Assembly (NCBI GenBank): GCA_036652815.1
Contig: JAVVVE010000015.1
Location: 1 to 62,816, forward strand
DNA length: 62,816 bases
DNA from: SZUA-378 sp036652815
GTDB lineage: Bacteria; Bacillota; Clostridia; Lachnospirales; Lachnospiraceae
Direction of reading: 5' to 3'
Below the pieces are notes generated by a model, which saw only the letters and a list, made by a program, of their open reading frames with translations, was not told the origin of the DNA and did not search any database. Below, piece after piece: positions 1 to 9,081 of this stretch. The position numbers were made by a program, and so were the translations under genes. How positions within the stretch are numbered: position 1 is the stretch's first letter; each line of letters starts with the position of its first letter.

Positions 1-146
1 CTAAGTTCATCATAGCTAATCAGGCTACATCCGTCAATCCTGACACATTGCACAATGAATCATCTTTTGTGTTCCGAAAAAGTCCAATAAAGAGCATGAA
101 TAGGGCTTTTTTACTTGTCAAAGGATAAAAAGAAATTTAGAAATAT
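1..146. other. non-coding left edge
   Basis: No convincing reading frame is present on either strand. A TTGACA-like hexamer lies on the minus strand at 116-121, but no good -10 box follows at the right distance. The stretch separates tepA from whatever lies beyond the window edge. In Bacillus tepA neighbours the DNA translocase gene spoIIIE/ftsK, but nothing here shows that gene. Confidence 0.4.
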
Positions 147-857
147 TTATTTTTGTGTAGGATGGTTTTCTATTAATTGATGAAGACACTGCATTGCTTC
201 TTTGATTCCCCCAACATGTGTGATGATTCCTTCTTCAACAGCCTCTTTTCCAACTAAAATCGTACCAACATCTTTACTCAATACCCCTGTCTCCATCATA
301 AGTTCATTAAATCTATTCATACTAATCTGACAATGTTGACATACAAATCCCTGAATTCTATCCTGCATCTGTTTAAAATATTCAAAAGTCTGTGGAGCGC
401 CAATCACTGTTCCATTCATTCTTACCGGATGAATCACCATCGTTCCTGTTGGTACAATAAAAGATTCACAGGTACTGACAGCAATTGGAACCCCAATCGA
501 ATGGCTTCCTCCTAAAACCAGAGAAACCGTTGGCTTACTAAGAGATGCTATCATCTCTGCGATAGCCAATCCTGCTTCCACATCTCCCCCTACCGTATTC
601 AGCAGCACCAATACTCCATCTATTTCTTTGCTGTCTTCTATGCTGGCAAGCTGTGGTAAAATATGCTCATATTTTGTTACCTTACTGCTTCCGTTTAGAT
701 TATCATGTCCTTCTATTTCTCCTATAATTGTGAGAAGATGAATCGCATGATTTGCCCGATTCTTATCTAACGTTGCTTGTCCTGTTTCTTCGATTCTTTC
801 ATCCTTATGCTTTTCTTCTTTTATTTTTTCTTCTATTCCATCTTTATACGGATTCAT
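147..857 (-). CDS. tepA: TepA-type ClpP-family serine protease
   Basis: This is a ClpP/crotonase-fold protease of the TepA (YmfB) group, a cytosolic relative of the Clp peptidase known from spore-forming Firmicutes. The central LLNTVGGDVEAG segment is the oxyanion-side strand. LGGSHSIG carries the likely nucleophilic serine (about residue 120) and MVIHPVR the likely catalytic histidine (about 143). An acidic/lysine-rich N-terminal extension of about 30 residues precedes the core. I start at the ATG at 857, because the upstream GTG at 881 has no ribosome binding site. AGGAG precedes 857 at a rather long 12 nt spacing, so the start is less certain than the family. Its substrate is unknown. Confidence 0.85.
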   Translation of the reverse strand: MNPYKDGIEEKIKEEKHKDERIEETGQATLDKNRANHAIHLLTIIGEIEGHDNLNGSSKVTKYEHILPQLASIEDSKEIDGVLVLLNTVGGDVEAGLAIAEMIASLSKPTVSLVLGGSHSIGVPIAVSTCESFIVPTGTMVIHPVRMNGTVIGAPQTFEYFKQMQDRIQGFVCQHCQISMNRFNELMMETGVLSKDVGTILVGKEAVEEGIITHVGGIKEAMQCLHQLIENHPTQK

Positions 858-889
858 TATTTTACGTATCTCCTTTTCCACTCAAAAAA

Positions 890-912
890 AAAGAACTCTT
901 CGAGTCCTCTTT
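890..912 (-). terminator. probable intrinsic terminator
   Basis: On the minus strand AAAGAGGACTC pairs with GAGTTCTTT, leaving a two-base bulge, and runs into at least eight T residues. It would end transcription of the membrane protein gene at 957-2417 before tepA. Confidence 0.5.
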
Positions 913-956
913 ATTTTATACACCTTTGCTTATTTTATACCACTTTCTTCATTTAT

Positions 957-2417
957 TTATTGGATATCATAATCATCATTTTCTTTTAGTTCTTCTATCT
1001 CATAGTGCATCTGTCCTGCTTCCGGAATAAAGGCATAGTCCATCAGCTTCTTAACATGTTTTTTAGGAAGAGGTAATGGATTTGGTATTAGCTGTACGGG
1101 ATTGACCGCTTCCGGTGATGCTTTAATTTTTTCCAAAGCAGGCAGCATCTGCGATATATTCTGTTCCCGTTCCTGTTTGGTATATTGTATGCACACACTC
1201 TGTAGGCCGATTACCGCTAAAATTAACCATGCAATTAATACAAATATTTGATAAGAAAGAGTATTTTGCAAACACAGCATCGCAGCCAGTGAAGAAAATA
1301 AAAATACTACATATAAAGCAGCCTCATCTCTATCTGCTTTTCTATAGCGCAAAACCCAAGTTCCTGCTAAGACTAAAATAATAACTACCGTTTTCTCATC
1401 CGTAATCGGTAAAATTGGCTGAAGTACAAAGACTGTATTTTGCCATAAGGACATGATATATTCCGTAATCGGCTGTAGTATAGGCAATCCATATAAAAGT
1501 GCTTTTCCTATGACCATAATTGCAAATCCAATTACAGTACCAAATACATAAAAACTGATTTTAGAAAGAATCGCTCCAGCATGATTTTTCTCATTCAAAG
1601 GATTACTTAAAATCAATCCAACAATTGCCAGTAACAGCAATGATAGTGCAAAGGAATCCATAAAAATCACAAATCCTGTCAACTCACCTACCACGATTAA
1701 AATGATTCTATTAGAAGATGTATTATATTCTCCCCTTGCATTATGCTTCCATATCACAGCATAAATGTAAAAAAGCAAAAGATAAATACATAACAAAAAC
1801 ATCTCCGGAGATAATGGCAGTAACATCCGAATCATGGTCGGCGATAATGATAATAAGAGCGTCACCACCATCGCAGCAAAGGAACCGCTAAGCAAACGTA
1901 CTATGCCAAAGGTCAGCAGGATTGCGATACACTGTAATCCTATCTGAAGGACAATACCTACCATCGGCTGATTTCCAAAAAAAGAAAAACATATTGACAA
2001 TAAATAGGTATATACAATAGAAAGATTATGTTCACTATAGATCATATGATTATTGTGTTGTATGGCAGCCGCTTGATAATAGAGATTTTGTGTTACTATA
2101 TTATCTTCTATCCATAGAGTCCATACACGACAATAAAAAGCTAACGTTACTATGCCTATCATACATACCATTTCAATAAAGAACCATATTTTATGTGCTG
2201 CTATGTTTTGTACCCGTTGTTTTCTATTTATCTTATGTGATACTTTTTCAGCACATAAACCTATTAACAAAACAGCCACTATTGTTCCAAGACACACAAG
2301 ACCTGTCTGTAGTTCAAAGGTATGTAACGACAGCATACTATTTAATAACATCACTACAATCAATATGCCATATATGATACATAAGATACTCCCCGGTATA
2401 CTCTTCTTTCGTTCCAT
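957..2417 (-). CDS. polytopic membrane protein, GT-C-like
   Basis: A 486-residue integral membrane protein with about eleven to twelve hydrophobic segments from residue 10 to about 405, followed by a soluble tail of about 80 residues rich in Pro, Lys and acidic residues. Two short N-terminal spans come first. A conserved-looking extracellular segment follows (WTLWIEDNIVTQN to IYSEHNLS). This layout resembles GT-C type lipid-linked glycosyltransferases of the PMT/ArnT class. However, I cannot point to a catalytic acidic motif in the first loop with confidence, so the function is inferred only from shape. AGGA seven bases before the ATG supports the start. It lies 51 bp downstream of metY. Confidence 0.55.
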   Translation of the reverse strand: MERKKSIPGSILCIIYGILIVVMLLNSMLSLHTFELQTGLVCLGTIVAVLLIGLCAEKVSHKINRKQRVQNIAAHKIWFFIEMVCMIGIVTLAFYCRVWTLWIEDNIVTQNLYYQAAAIQHNNHMIYSEHNLSIVYTYLLSICFSFFGNQPMVGIVLQIGLQCIAILLTFGIVRLLSGSFAAMVVTLLLSLSPTMIRMLLPLSPEMFLLCIYLLLFYIYAVIWKHNARGEYNTSSNRIILIVVGELTGFVIFMDSFALSLLLLAIVGLILSNPLNEKNHAGAILSKISFYVFGTVIGFAIMVIGKALLYGLPILQPITEYIMSLWQNTVFVLQPILPITDEKTVVIILVLAGTWVLRYRKADRDEAALYVVFLFSSLAAMLCLQNTLSYQIFVLIAWLILAVIGLQSVCIQYTKQEREQNISQMLPALEKIKASPEAVNPVQLIPNPLPLPKKHVKKLMDYAFIPEAGQMHYEIEELKENDDYDIQ

Positions 2418-2468
2418 CTGATATCCTTTGCACTCCTCTTACTCTTGTATGACACCCTGCTATCTCGC

Positions 2469-3752
2469 TCAATTATCTTTTATAGAATCCAATGCTTGTG
2501 CAAGATCTGCAATAATATCATCCACATGTTCAATTCCAACAGATAATCTAATCAAATCCGGAGCTACCCCTGCTTCTAATAATTGTTTTTCTGTCATCTG
2601 TCTATGGGTATGACTCGCAGGATGCAAAACACAGGTTCTGGCATCGGCTACATGAGTTACAATCGCCGCAAGCTGCAGATGATCCATGAAACCTGCTGTA
2701 ATCGTACGTCCACCTTTTAAACCAAAGGAAATCACACCACAGGTTCCGTTTGGCATATATTTTTGTGCTAATTTATAATACTGATTATTTGGTAATCCGG
2801 GATAATTAACCCAAGCTACTTTCTCATGTGTTTCTAAATACTGAGCCACTGCCAATGCATTCTCACAATGTCGCGGCATACGCAGATGTAATGTTTCTAG
2901 CCCGATATTTAATAAAAAAGCATTCTGTGGAGACTGAACAGAACCTAAATCACGCATTAATTGAGCAGTGGCTTTTTGAATATAGGCCATTTTACCAAAA
3001 CGTTCTGCATAGATAATCCCGTGATAAGAATCATCCGGTGTGCACAGTCCCGGATATTTATCTGCATGTTCCATCCAGTCAAAGTGACCGGAATCAACGA
3101 TTGCACCTCCTACACACATCGCATGACCGTCCATGTATTTTGTAGTAGAATGTGTCACGATATCCGCCCCAAATTCAAATGGTCTGCAATTAATAGGGGT
3201 GGCAAAGGTATTATCCACAATCAGCGGTACGCCATGTGCATGTGCCACAGATGCAAATTTTTCTATATCGAGAACTACCAGTGCAGGATTGGCAATCGTC
3301 TCTGCCATCATACATCTGGTGTTTTCCTGAAATGCCATATGTAGTTCTTCTTCTGTTGCATCCGGGTCTACAATGGTTGCCTCTATGCCCATTTTCTTCA
3401 TCGTGACCGTCAGTAGATTAAAGGTGCCTCCATACACAGAAGAGGACATGATAACATGATCTCCCGCTTCGCAGATATTAAACATGGCATAAAAATTAGC
3501 TGCCTGTCCCGAAGAAGTCAGCATCGCTGCCACTCCTCCCTCCAGTTCACAGATCTTAGCGGCAACACAATCATTGGTTGGATTTTGTAATCTTGTATAA
3601 AAATATCCGGATTCTTCCAAATCAAATAAACGCCCCATCTGATCTGATGAATCATACTTAAAAGTAGTGCTTTGATAAATGGGAAGAACTCTTGGTTCCC
3701 CATTGGTGGGATGCCAGCCTGACTGAATACACTGTGTTTCAATATGGTACAT
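2469..3752 (-). CDS. metY: O-acetylhomoserine sulfhydrylase
   Basis: A PLP enzyme of the Cys/Met metabolism family that makes homocysteine from O-acetylhomoserine and sulfide in the cytosol. At 427 residues it has the length typical of MetY rather than the shorter MetB/MetC (about 380-390). Visible marks are YTRLQNPTND (substrate/phosphate loop), SSGQAAN, the PLP-ring aspartate in VDNTFATP (D180), and the Schiff-base lysine K205 in HSTTKYMDGH. AGGAGG precedes the ATG. No S-box or T-box leader fits in the 47 bp between it and yebC, so any methionine control must act further upstream or otherwise. Confidence 0.92.
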   Translation of the reverse strand: MYHIETQCIQSGWHPTNGEPRVLPIYQSTTFKYDSSDQMGRLFDLEESGYFYTRLQNPTNDCVAAKICELEGGVAAMLTSSGQAANFYAMFNICEAGDHVIMSSSVYGGTFNLLTVTMKKMGIEATIVDPDATEEELHMAFQENTRCMMAETIANPALVVLDIEKFASVAHAHGVPLIVDNTFATPINCRPFEFGADIVTHSTTKYMDGHAMCVGGAIVDSGHFDWMEHADKYPGLCTPDDSYHGIIYAERFGKMAYIQKATAQLMRDLGSVQSPQNAFLLNIGLETLHLRMPRHCENALAVAQYLETHEKVAWVNYPGLPNNQYYKLAQKYMPNGTCGVISFGLKGGRTITAGFMDHLQLAAIVTHVADARTCVLHPASHTHRQMTEKQLLEAGVAPDLIRLSVGIEHVDDIIADLAQALDSIKDN

Positions 3753-3799
3753 TAAAATACCTCCTACTAATCCAATGTGTTTTATTCTATCTTCAATTT

Positions 3800-4528
3800 C
3801 TACTCATCTAAATTGGTATATACTGCCTGTACATCATCATCTTCATCTAGAATATCCAGCGTTTTCTGAAGTGCTTTCATATCTTCTTCTCCGCTTAATG
3901 CAACATAATTCTGTGGTATCATCGTAATCTCTGCAGATGCCATTTGAATCCCAGCATCCTCCAATGCCTTACGAACTATACCAAAGTCATCCGGAGAAGT
4001 AATCACTTCATAACTATCTTCCTCTTCTGTAAAATCTTCTGCTCCGGCATCCAATGCCAGCATCATCAATTCATCGGAATCCGTCTCACACTCTTCTCTA
4101 TCGATGATAATCTGCCCTTTTTTGTCAAACATAAAGGAAACACATCCTTGTATGCCGATATTTCCATTTCCTTTGGTAAATGCACTGCGTACATTAGCTG
4201 CCGTTCTGTTCTTATTATCTGTTAATGCATCTACAATAATCGCAATACCACTCGGTCCATACCCTTCATAGGATACATACTCATAATTAACACTACCAAG
4301 ATCTCCTGCCGCTTTCTTGATACCTCGGTCTATCGTATCATTAGGCATATTATTGGCTTTTGCCTTGGCAATCACATCTCGCAATCTACTATTATTATCA
4401 GGATCTGCACCGCCATCTTTGACAGCCACCGCAATTTCTCTACCAATAATCGTAAATACTTTTCCTTTTGCAGAATCATTTCTTTCTTTTTTATGTTTAA
4501 TATTCGCAAATTTTGAATGTCCTGACAT
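3800..4528 (-). CDS. yebC: YebC/PmpR (TACO1) family protein
   Basis: A 242-residue YebC-family protein with the invariant opening MSGHSKFANIKHKKER and the NNMPNDTIDRGIKKA segment. Family members were described as DNA-binding regulators (PmpR), and more recent work ties TACO1/YebC proteins to translation of proline-rich stretches on the ribosome. The three-domain length and the acidic C-terminus are complete. GAGGAG precedes the ATG. It follows the CNNM gene by 3 bp, so the two are almost certainly co-transcribed. Confidence 0.93.
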   Translation of the reverse strand: MSGHSKFANIKHKKERNDSAKGKVFTIIGREIAVAVKDGGADPDNNSRLRDVIAKAKANNMPNDTIDRGIKKAAGDLGSVNYEYVSYEGYGPSGIAIIVDALTDNKNRTAANVRSAFTKGNGNIGIQGCVSFMFDKKGQIIIDREECETDSDELMMLALDAGAEDFTEEEDSYEVITSPDDFGIVRKALEDAGIQMASAEITMIPQNYVALSGEEDMKALQKTLDILDEDDDVQAVYTNLDE

Positions 4529-4531
4529 GTT

Positions 4532-5911
4532 TTATATCTCCTCTTCTTTTAGCGTTGTAATTGGTTCTGTGCTATGTGTAATCAATATCTTATCTATCAT
4601 TTTATTCTTGACTGACAATATTTTAAAATTATAACCGCTGATATCTATATTGAACTCTTCATCTTCTTCGGGTATTTTATCAAGCTTAGAAATAAGATAA
4701 CCATTCATAGTATCAAATTCATTCTCTTCAAATTCTATATGTAGCAGCTCTTCTACCTCATCGAGTGGCGTCATTCCTTCTACAATATAGGTGTTTTCAC
4801 CCTTTTCTTCTACATGTTTCTCATCTTCATCATATTCATCCAGAATATTACCTACAATCTCTTCCAGAATATCTTCCATCGCTATCAAGCCTGTTGTTTG
4901 TCCATATTCATCCACCACAATTACCATCTGTATCTTAAGAGATTGCATAGATTTGAATAAAGCATCAATATTTCTCGTTTCCGGAATAAAATGGACTTCA
5001 CGCAATAATCCGTCTATGTCTTTGATGGGAGTATCCTGTGATGCTCCTGATGCGTGAATACGCAATGCATCTTTCAGATGCAGAATCCCGATAATATGAT
5101 CTACATTCCCTTCATATACCGGATATCTGCTATTACGTTCCTGTAATATGAATTGAATCGTTTCCTGTAAAGACAACATGCCATCAATAGCAACCATATT
5201 GCTTCTTGGTGTCATAATATCCTGTGCTTCTTTATCTCCAAATTCAAAGATATTGGTAATCATCTCTGCTTCACTGGCTAGTAGGACTCCCTGCTCATGT
5301 CCTTCATTCACCATTGATATAATCTCTTCTTCTGTCACGTCTGTGTTATCTTCTTCTGCTTTCATCCCAAATATTCGTAAAATACCCGTCGTTGTGATGG
5401 TCACAAGACCTGTTAACGGCGATAATAATTTCATAATATAATAAATAGGAGTCACAAACAGATATGCCCATTGTTCCGGATATTTAGCTGCAATCTTCTT
5501 GGGAATCAAGATACCAAAAGTCAATAATATGTACAAAAGTATCGCCGTAGCAATCATAAGCGAAATAATCTGAATAGAATCCAGACTCAACGTCAGCATA
5601 GGTCTTAGATTCGTCTGTGCCACCATCTGCACAAAAACACGAATATGCAATAACCACCTACCCAAATAAAAGCCACCCATAATAAGGTTTACCAGCGTAA
5701 CGACTAGCTGCACCGTATTGATAAAATGCATGGGATTTTCCATCAAATGATGAATACGAATAGATTTCTTATCCTTCTTATCTTCTGCTCTCCGTTCCAC
5801 ATCATTCCCATTCAGAAATTGAATCGCAGAGCCAAATCCATAGAATAGCATATCTATTAAAATTAATAACACAAATGTAATGATACTGGCAGTAGGCCCA
5901 CCATCGTCCAT
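4532..5911 (-). CDS. CNNM/CorC-type membrane protein with CBS pair
   Basis: A 459-residue CNNM/HlyC/CorC family protein, often annotated as hemolysin and likely a divalent-cation (Mg2+) transporter or its regulator. Residues 1-180 form the DUF21 membrane domain with four hydrophobic segments. Residues about 195-330 carry a CBS pair that starts at IMTPRSNMVAI. The C-terminus is a CorC/HlyC domain (EEDEEFNIDISGYNFKILSV). I start at the ATG at 5911 (MDDGGPTAS), which has GGAAG six to nine bases upstream. The frame stays open to 5974, but that upstream start has no binding site. Confidence 0.88.
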   Translation of the reverse strand: MDDGGPTASIITFVLLILIDMLFYGFGSAIQFLNGNDVERRAEDKKDKKSIRIHHLMENPMHFINTVQLVVTLVNLIMGGFYLGRWLLHIRVFVQMVAQTNLRPMLTLSLDSIQIISLMIATAILLYILLTFGILIPKKIAAKYPEQWAYLFVTPIYYIMKLLSPLTGLVTITTTGILRIFGMKAEEDNTDVTEEEIISMVNEGHEQGVLLASEAEMITNIFEFGDKEAQDIMTPRSNMVAIDGMLSLQETIQFILQERNSRYPVYEGNVDHIIGILHLKDALRIHASGASQDTPIKDIDGLLREVHFIPETRNIDALFKSMQSLKIQMVIVVDEYGQTTGLIAMEDILEEIVGNILDEYDEDEKHVEEKGENTYIVEGMTPLDEVEELLHIEFEENEFDTMNGYLISKLDKIPEEDEEFNIDISGYNFKILSVKNKMIDKILITHSTEPITTLKEEEI

Positions 5912-5980
5912 CTTTCCACTTCCTTTTTCTAAATACTTTCCTACAAATATATCATTTTGAAGAAAAAACGTCAAGGAATC

Positions 5981-6322
5981 TTATGTATCCAGTTCTAAAC
6001 TGATAATAAGTGCTTTATTCACTTTTGCCATGATTTCTTTATCAAGATGACATACCTTATCTTTTAATCGTAACTTATCTATCGTTCTAAGCTGTTCTAA
6101 TAAAACAACCGAATCTTTATCCATCGCATAAACATCAGCATCCAATTCTATATGCGTAGGTAGTTTTGCTTTATTCATTTTAGATGTAATCGCTGCACAG
6201 ATAACCGTTGGACTATGTCTGTTTCCAATGTCATTTTGTACAATCAGAACCGGTCTGACCCCGCCTTGCTCAGACCCAATCACCGGTCTTAAATCTGCAT
6301 AATAGATATCTCCACGTTTCAT
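5981..6322 (-). CDS. ndoA: MazF/EndoA-type endoribonuclease
   Basis: A 113-residue PemK/MazF-fold toxin, an ACA-type mRNA interferase in characterised relatives. MKRGDIYYADL, GSEQGGVRPVLIVQND and the TVICAAITS strand match the EndoA active-site strands; R24 and T47-type residues are retained. The start is the ATG at 6322, where the fold normally begins, with AAGGAAGG 11 nt upstream. The frame also stays open to 6352. It sits directly downstream of alr, the same position as Bacillus ndoA. However, no antitoxin (EndoAI/MazE) gene lies in the 78 bp between them. Confidence 0.9.
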   Translation of the reverse strand: MKRGDIYYADLRPVIGSEQGGVRPVLIVQNDIGNRHSPTVICAAITSKMNKAKLPTHIELDADVYAMDKDSVVLLEQLRTIDKLRLKDKVCHLDKEIMAKVNKALIISLELDT

Positions 6323-6400
6323 ATTGCATACAACCTTCCTTTCATCTAGCACTATTATTGCCAGTTTATCCGGTTGTATTCAATATCCTAGTATACTTTA

Positions 6401-7576
6401 TCAGATATCATCATTATAATCCTTGGTCCGTATGACCTTACCATTTTTGCTATAAATACGTGGAATGCGTTTTCCCAGATCACAAGCGAGTTCATAATTA
6501 AAACGACCTGACAAATCTCCTAATTCTTCCATTGTAATCGTTTTATCCCCGTCAGTTCCAATCAAGGTAACCTCATCCCCCTCTGCTGCACCCGAAATCG
6601 CTGTCACATCCACCATAAATTGATCCATGCAGATACGTCCTATAATCGGTGCCTCCTGCCCTCTTATCAACACATATCCTGTATTGGATAATCCCCTGGG
6701 ATATCCATCTCCGTATCCAACCGGAATCGTAGCCACCTGCATCTGATGCTTGCTCACATAAGTTCCGCCATAGCTGATGGGAACTCCTTTGGCAACCGTC
6801 TTCACATAGACAATATGACTATGCAGACTAAGAACCGGTTGTAACGAAATGATCTTCTTGGATACTTCATTTGAAGGCCACAAACCATATAAGGTAATAC
6901 CCGCCCGTACAACATCCATATTGGCTTCCGGTAAGGTAACGATACCTGCACTGTTAGAGCAATGTTTGATTGGGATCTGTATCCTTAGGCTGCTCTCTGC
7001 CTTTTGAATAAATGCTTGAAACCGGTGTAGCTGCACCCTTGCATAACTTTTGTCAGCTTCATCTGCTCTGGCAAAATGAGTAAAAATGCCCTCTATCAAC
7101 AGATTGGGAAGTTGAACTATCTCCTGCAGAAAAGCAAGACCCGTATCATTCGGCATGATACCGATACGACTCATCCCCGTATCTACCGCAATATGAATCT
7201 TTAAGACCTTGTTCAAACGGACTGCCACTTCCGAAAGCTGTTTTGCTGTTTGATATTGAAATACTGTTGGACACAGTTCTTCCTGCACCAGCTTTTCATA
7301 ACAATAGGGAAACGTATAACCCAGGATTAAGATAGGATGATTGATACCACTTCTTCGTAAGATAGAGGCTTCTTCTACCGTTGCTGTGGCAAATCCATAC
7401 AGATAGGGAAGTGTTTCTAATTCCTTTGCAAGCGGAACTGCTCCATGTCCATATCCGTCTGTCTTGATGACAGCCATAATCTTCGTATTCTCTGCAATAT
7501 TCTCTTTCATCTGTTCCATGTTATATTGAATATGATCCAGATTAATATCTGCCCATACTCTGTCATACTGTCTCAT
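6401..7576 (-). CDS. alr: alanine racemase
   Basis: This PLP-dependent racemase makes D-alanine for peptidoglycan. At 391 residues it is full length. The PLP lysine is K38 in AVIKTDGYGHG and the opposite catalytic tyrosine is Y269 in ISYGGTYVS. RAGITLYGLWPS and GRICMDQFMVDVT are family marks. Its first four bases overlap the end of the NAD(P)HX repair gene (ATGA coupling) and GGAG lies 9 nt before the ATG. Alr followed by a MazF-type gene is a conserved Firmicute arrangement. Confidence 0.96.
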   Translation of the reverse strand: MRQYDRVWADINLDHIQYNMEQMKENIAENTKIMAVIKTDGYGHGAVPLAKELETLPYLYGFATATVEEASILRRSGINHPILILGYTFPYCYEKLVQEELCPTVFQYQTAKQLSEVAVRLNKVLKIHIAVDTGMSRIGIMPNDTGLAFLQEIVQLPNLLIEGIFTHFARADEADKSYARVQLHRFQAFIQKAESSLRIQIPIKHCSNSAGIVTLPEANMDVVRAGITLYGLWPSNEVSKKIISLQPVLSLHSHIVYVKTVAKGVPISYGGTYVSKHQMQVATIPVGYGDGYPRGLSNTGYVLIRGQEAPIIGRICMDQFMVDVTAISGAAEGDEVTLIGTDGDKTITMEELGDLSGRFNYELACDLGKRIPRIYSKNGKVIRTKDYNDDI

Positions 7577-9081
7577 GCTTCTGTTCTCCCACTCATTAAG
7601 TATCTTAATTGTTCTATGATATCCCGTGCGATCAGAGAATATCTGTTATTGGTAAGCAATGCTCTGTCTCCTGCTAAACCATGAAGATACACCCCTAATA
7701 CAGCAGCTTCACCGCAATCCATATGTTGAGATAGTAAGCCTGCGATGATGCCCGTCAATACATCTCCGCTTCCGGCAGTTGCCATACCATCATTTCCACT
7801 TTGATTCACATAGATCTGCTCACCTGTACAGCAAATTGTTCTTGCATCCTTACAAACCAACGTCACACCATATTCCTTGACAAATCTCTTCACATAGGTA
7901 AGGATATCCTGTTTCAGATCGGTTACAGATATCTGTAACAGCCTGCTAAATTCTGCCATATGCGGTGTCATAATAAGATGTGGTCTATTCTTTATTTCCT
8001 GTAGTAAAATTCTGTTTTCTGATAAAATATTCAATCCATCCGCATCAATGAGTAATGGTTTCTGTATTTGTTTCATAAGATATTCAAGAATCTGTTGTGC
8101 GGGCTCCATGATACCAATGCCGGGCCCGATTGCCATACAGTCACACCAGTTCACGGAATCCTCCACACTCTTTTTATCATACGTCATAACAATAGCTTCC
8201 GGAAGCATCTTCTGTATGATAGCCTGATTCTCCTGTGGTGTAATGATTCTTACCAATCCGGTTCCTGTTCGATAGGCACTAAGCCCCGATAATATGCAGG
8301 CACCACTCATATTCACGCTTCCGGCTACCAAAAGTAGTTTTCCAAAACTGCCTTTGTTACCGGCAGGATTTCTCTTCGGTAAACGATCTATATCATCGGT
8401 TTGGTAAGAATACATAAGTGGACGCTTGCCCAAGTAACTGTCTATTGTAATACCGATATCCTTACACAAAAGTGTCCCGCAATATCTGGCACCCGGATAC
8501 AGTAACTGTCCTATCTTTTTATAAGCAAAGGTGATCGTAACATCCGCTTCCACCGCAGTTCCCATTACAAGCCCTGAATCTGTATGGATACCGGATGGCA
8601 TATCTACCGCTAGCTTCGTCCCGGTCATATGATTCATTTGTTCGATTGCTTCTGCATAGATGCCTTCTACGATACGATTCAAACCAATCCCAAAAATAGC
8701 ATCTATTACAATATCATATTCCCGTTCTGCGATTTTGCCCATCATATGCATCTTATAATTATAACAAATCTGTAATTGTCTCTTTGTTTCTTCACTGCAG
8801 TGTGTTTTATCCCCTAATAGAACAAGATCCACTTTGTAACCTTGCAGCATAAGAAGTCTTCCGATGGCCAACCCATCTCCACCATTATTGCCGGTACCAG
8901 CTACCACCAATACCTTTAAATCCTTTGGCTTGCAGGTAGTAATACAGGTTGTAATATAAGAAACGACCTGTAATGCCGCTCTTTCCATTAAGACCGCCGG
9001 TAAGATACCATAATGCATAGTAGTATTCTCATCCATTTGTTTCATTTCCGATGCACTAACCAGATATTCCATGAAAATCAT
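7573..9081 (-). CDS. nnr: bifunctional NAD(P)HX epimerase/dehydratase
   Basis: A cytosolic metabolite-repair enzyme that restores NAD(P)H from its hydrated forms. Residues 1-215 are the YjeF_N epimerase domain with GTGNNGGDGLAIGR at 62-75. Residues about 230-495 are the ADP-dependent dehydratase domain of the ribokinase-like fold, with NPAGNKGSFGKLL and the GNDGMATAGSGDVLTG catalytic loop. Both halves look complete (502 residues). The start ATG at 9081 overlaps the preceding stop by four bases; an ATG at 9072 is the alternative and gives the more usual N-terminus. Confidence 0.93.
   Translation of the reverse strand: MIFMEYLVSASEMKQMDENTTMHYGILPAVLMERAALQVVSYITTCITTCKPKDLKVLVVAGTGNNGGDGLAIGRLLMLQGYKVDLVLLGDKTHCSEETKRQLQICYNYKMHMMGKIAEREYDIVIDAIFGIGLNRIVEGIYAEAIEQMNHMTGTKLAVDMPSGIHTDSGLVMGTAVEADVTITFAYKKIGQLLYPGARYCGTLLCKDIGITIDSYLGKRPLMYSYQTDDIDRLPKRNPAGNKGSFGKLLLVAGSVNMSGACILSGLSAYRTGTGLVRIITPQENQAIIQKMLPEAIVMTYDKKSVEDSVNWCDCMAIGPGIGIMEPAQQILEYLMKQIQKPLLIDADGLNILSENRILLQEIKNRPHLIMTPHMAEFSRLLQISVTDLKQDILTYVKRFVKEYGVTLVCKDARTICCTGEQIYVNQSGNDGMATAGSGDVLTGIIAGLLSQHMDCGEAAVLGVYLHGLAGDRALLTNNRYSLIARDIIEQLRYLMSGRTEA

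Noticed and set aside
333..989. Short plus-strand open frames over tepA and its flank
   Set aside because: They are shadows of the minus-strand genes with Phe/Leu-rich sequence and no ribosome binding site.
957..2417. Firm assignment as an ArnT/PMT glycosyltransferase
   Set aside because: The helix layout fits, but no catalytic acidic motif could be identified with certainty, so only a GT-C-like shape is reported.
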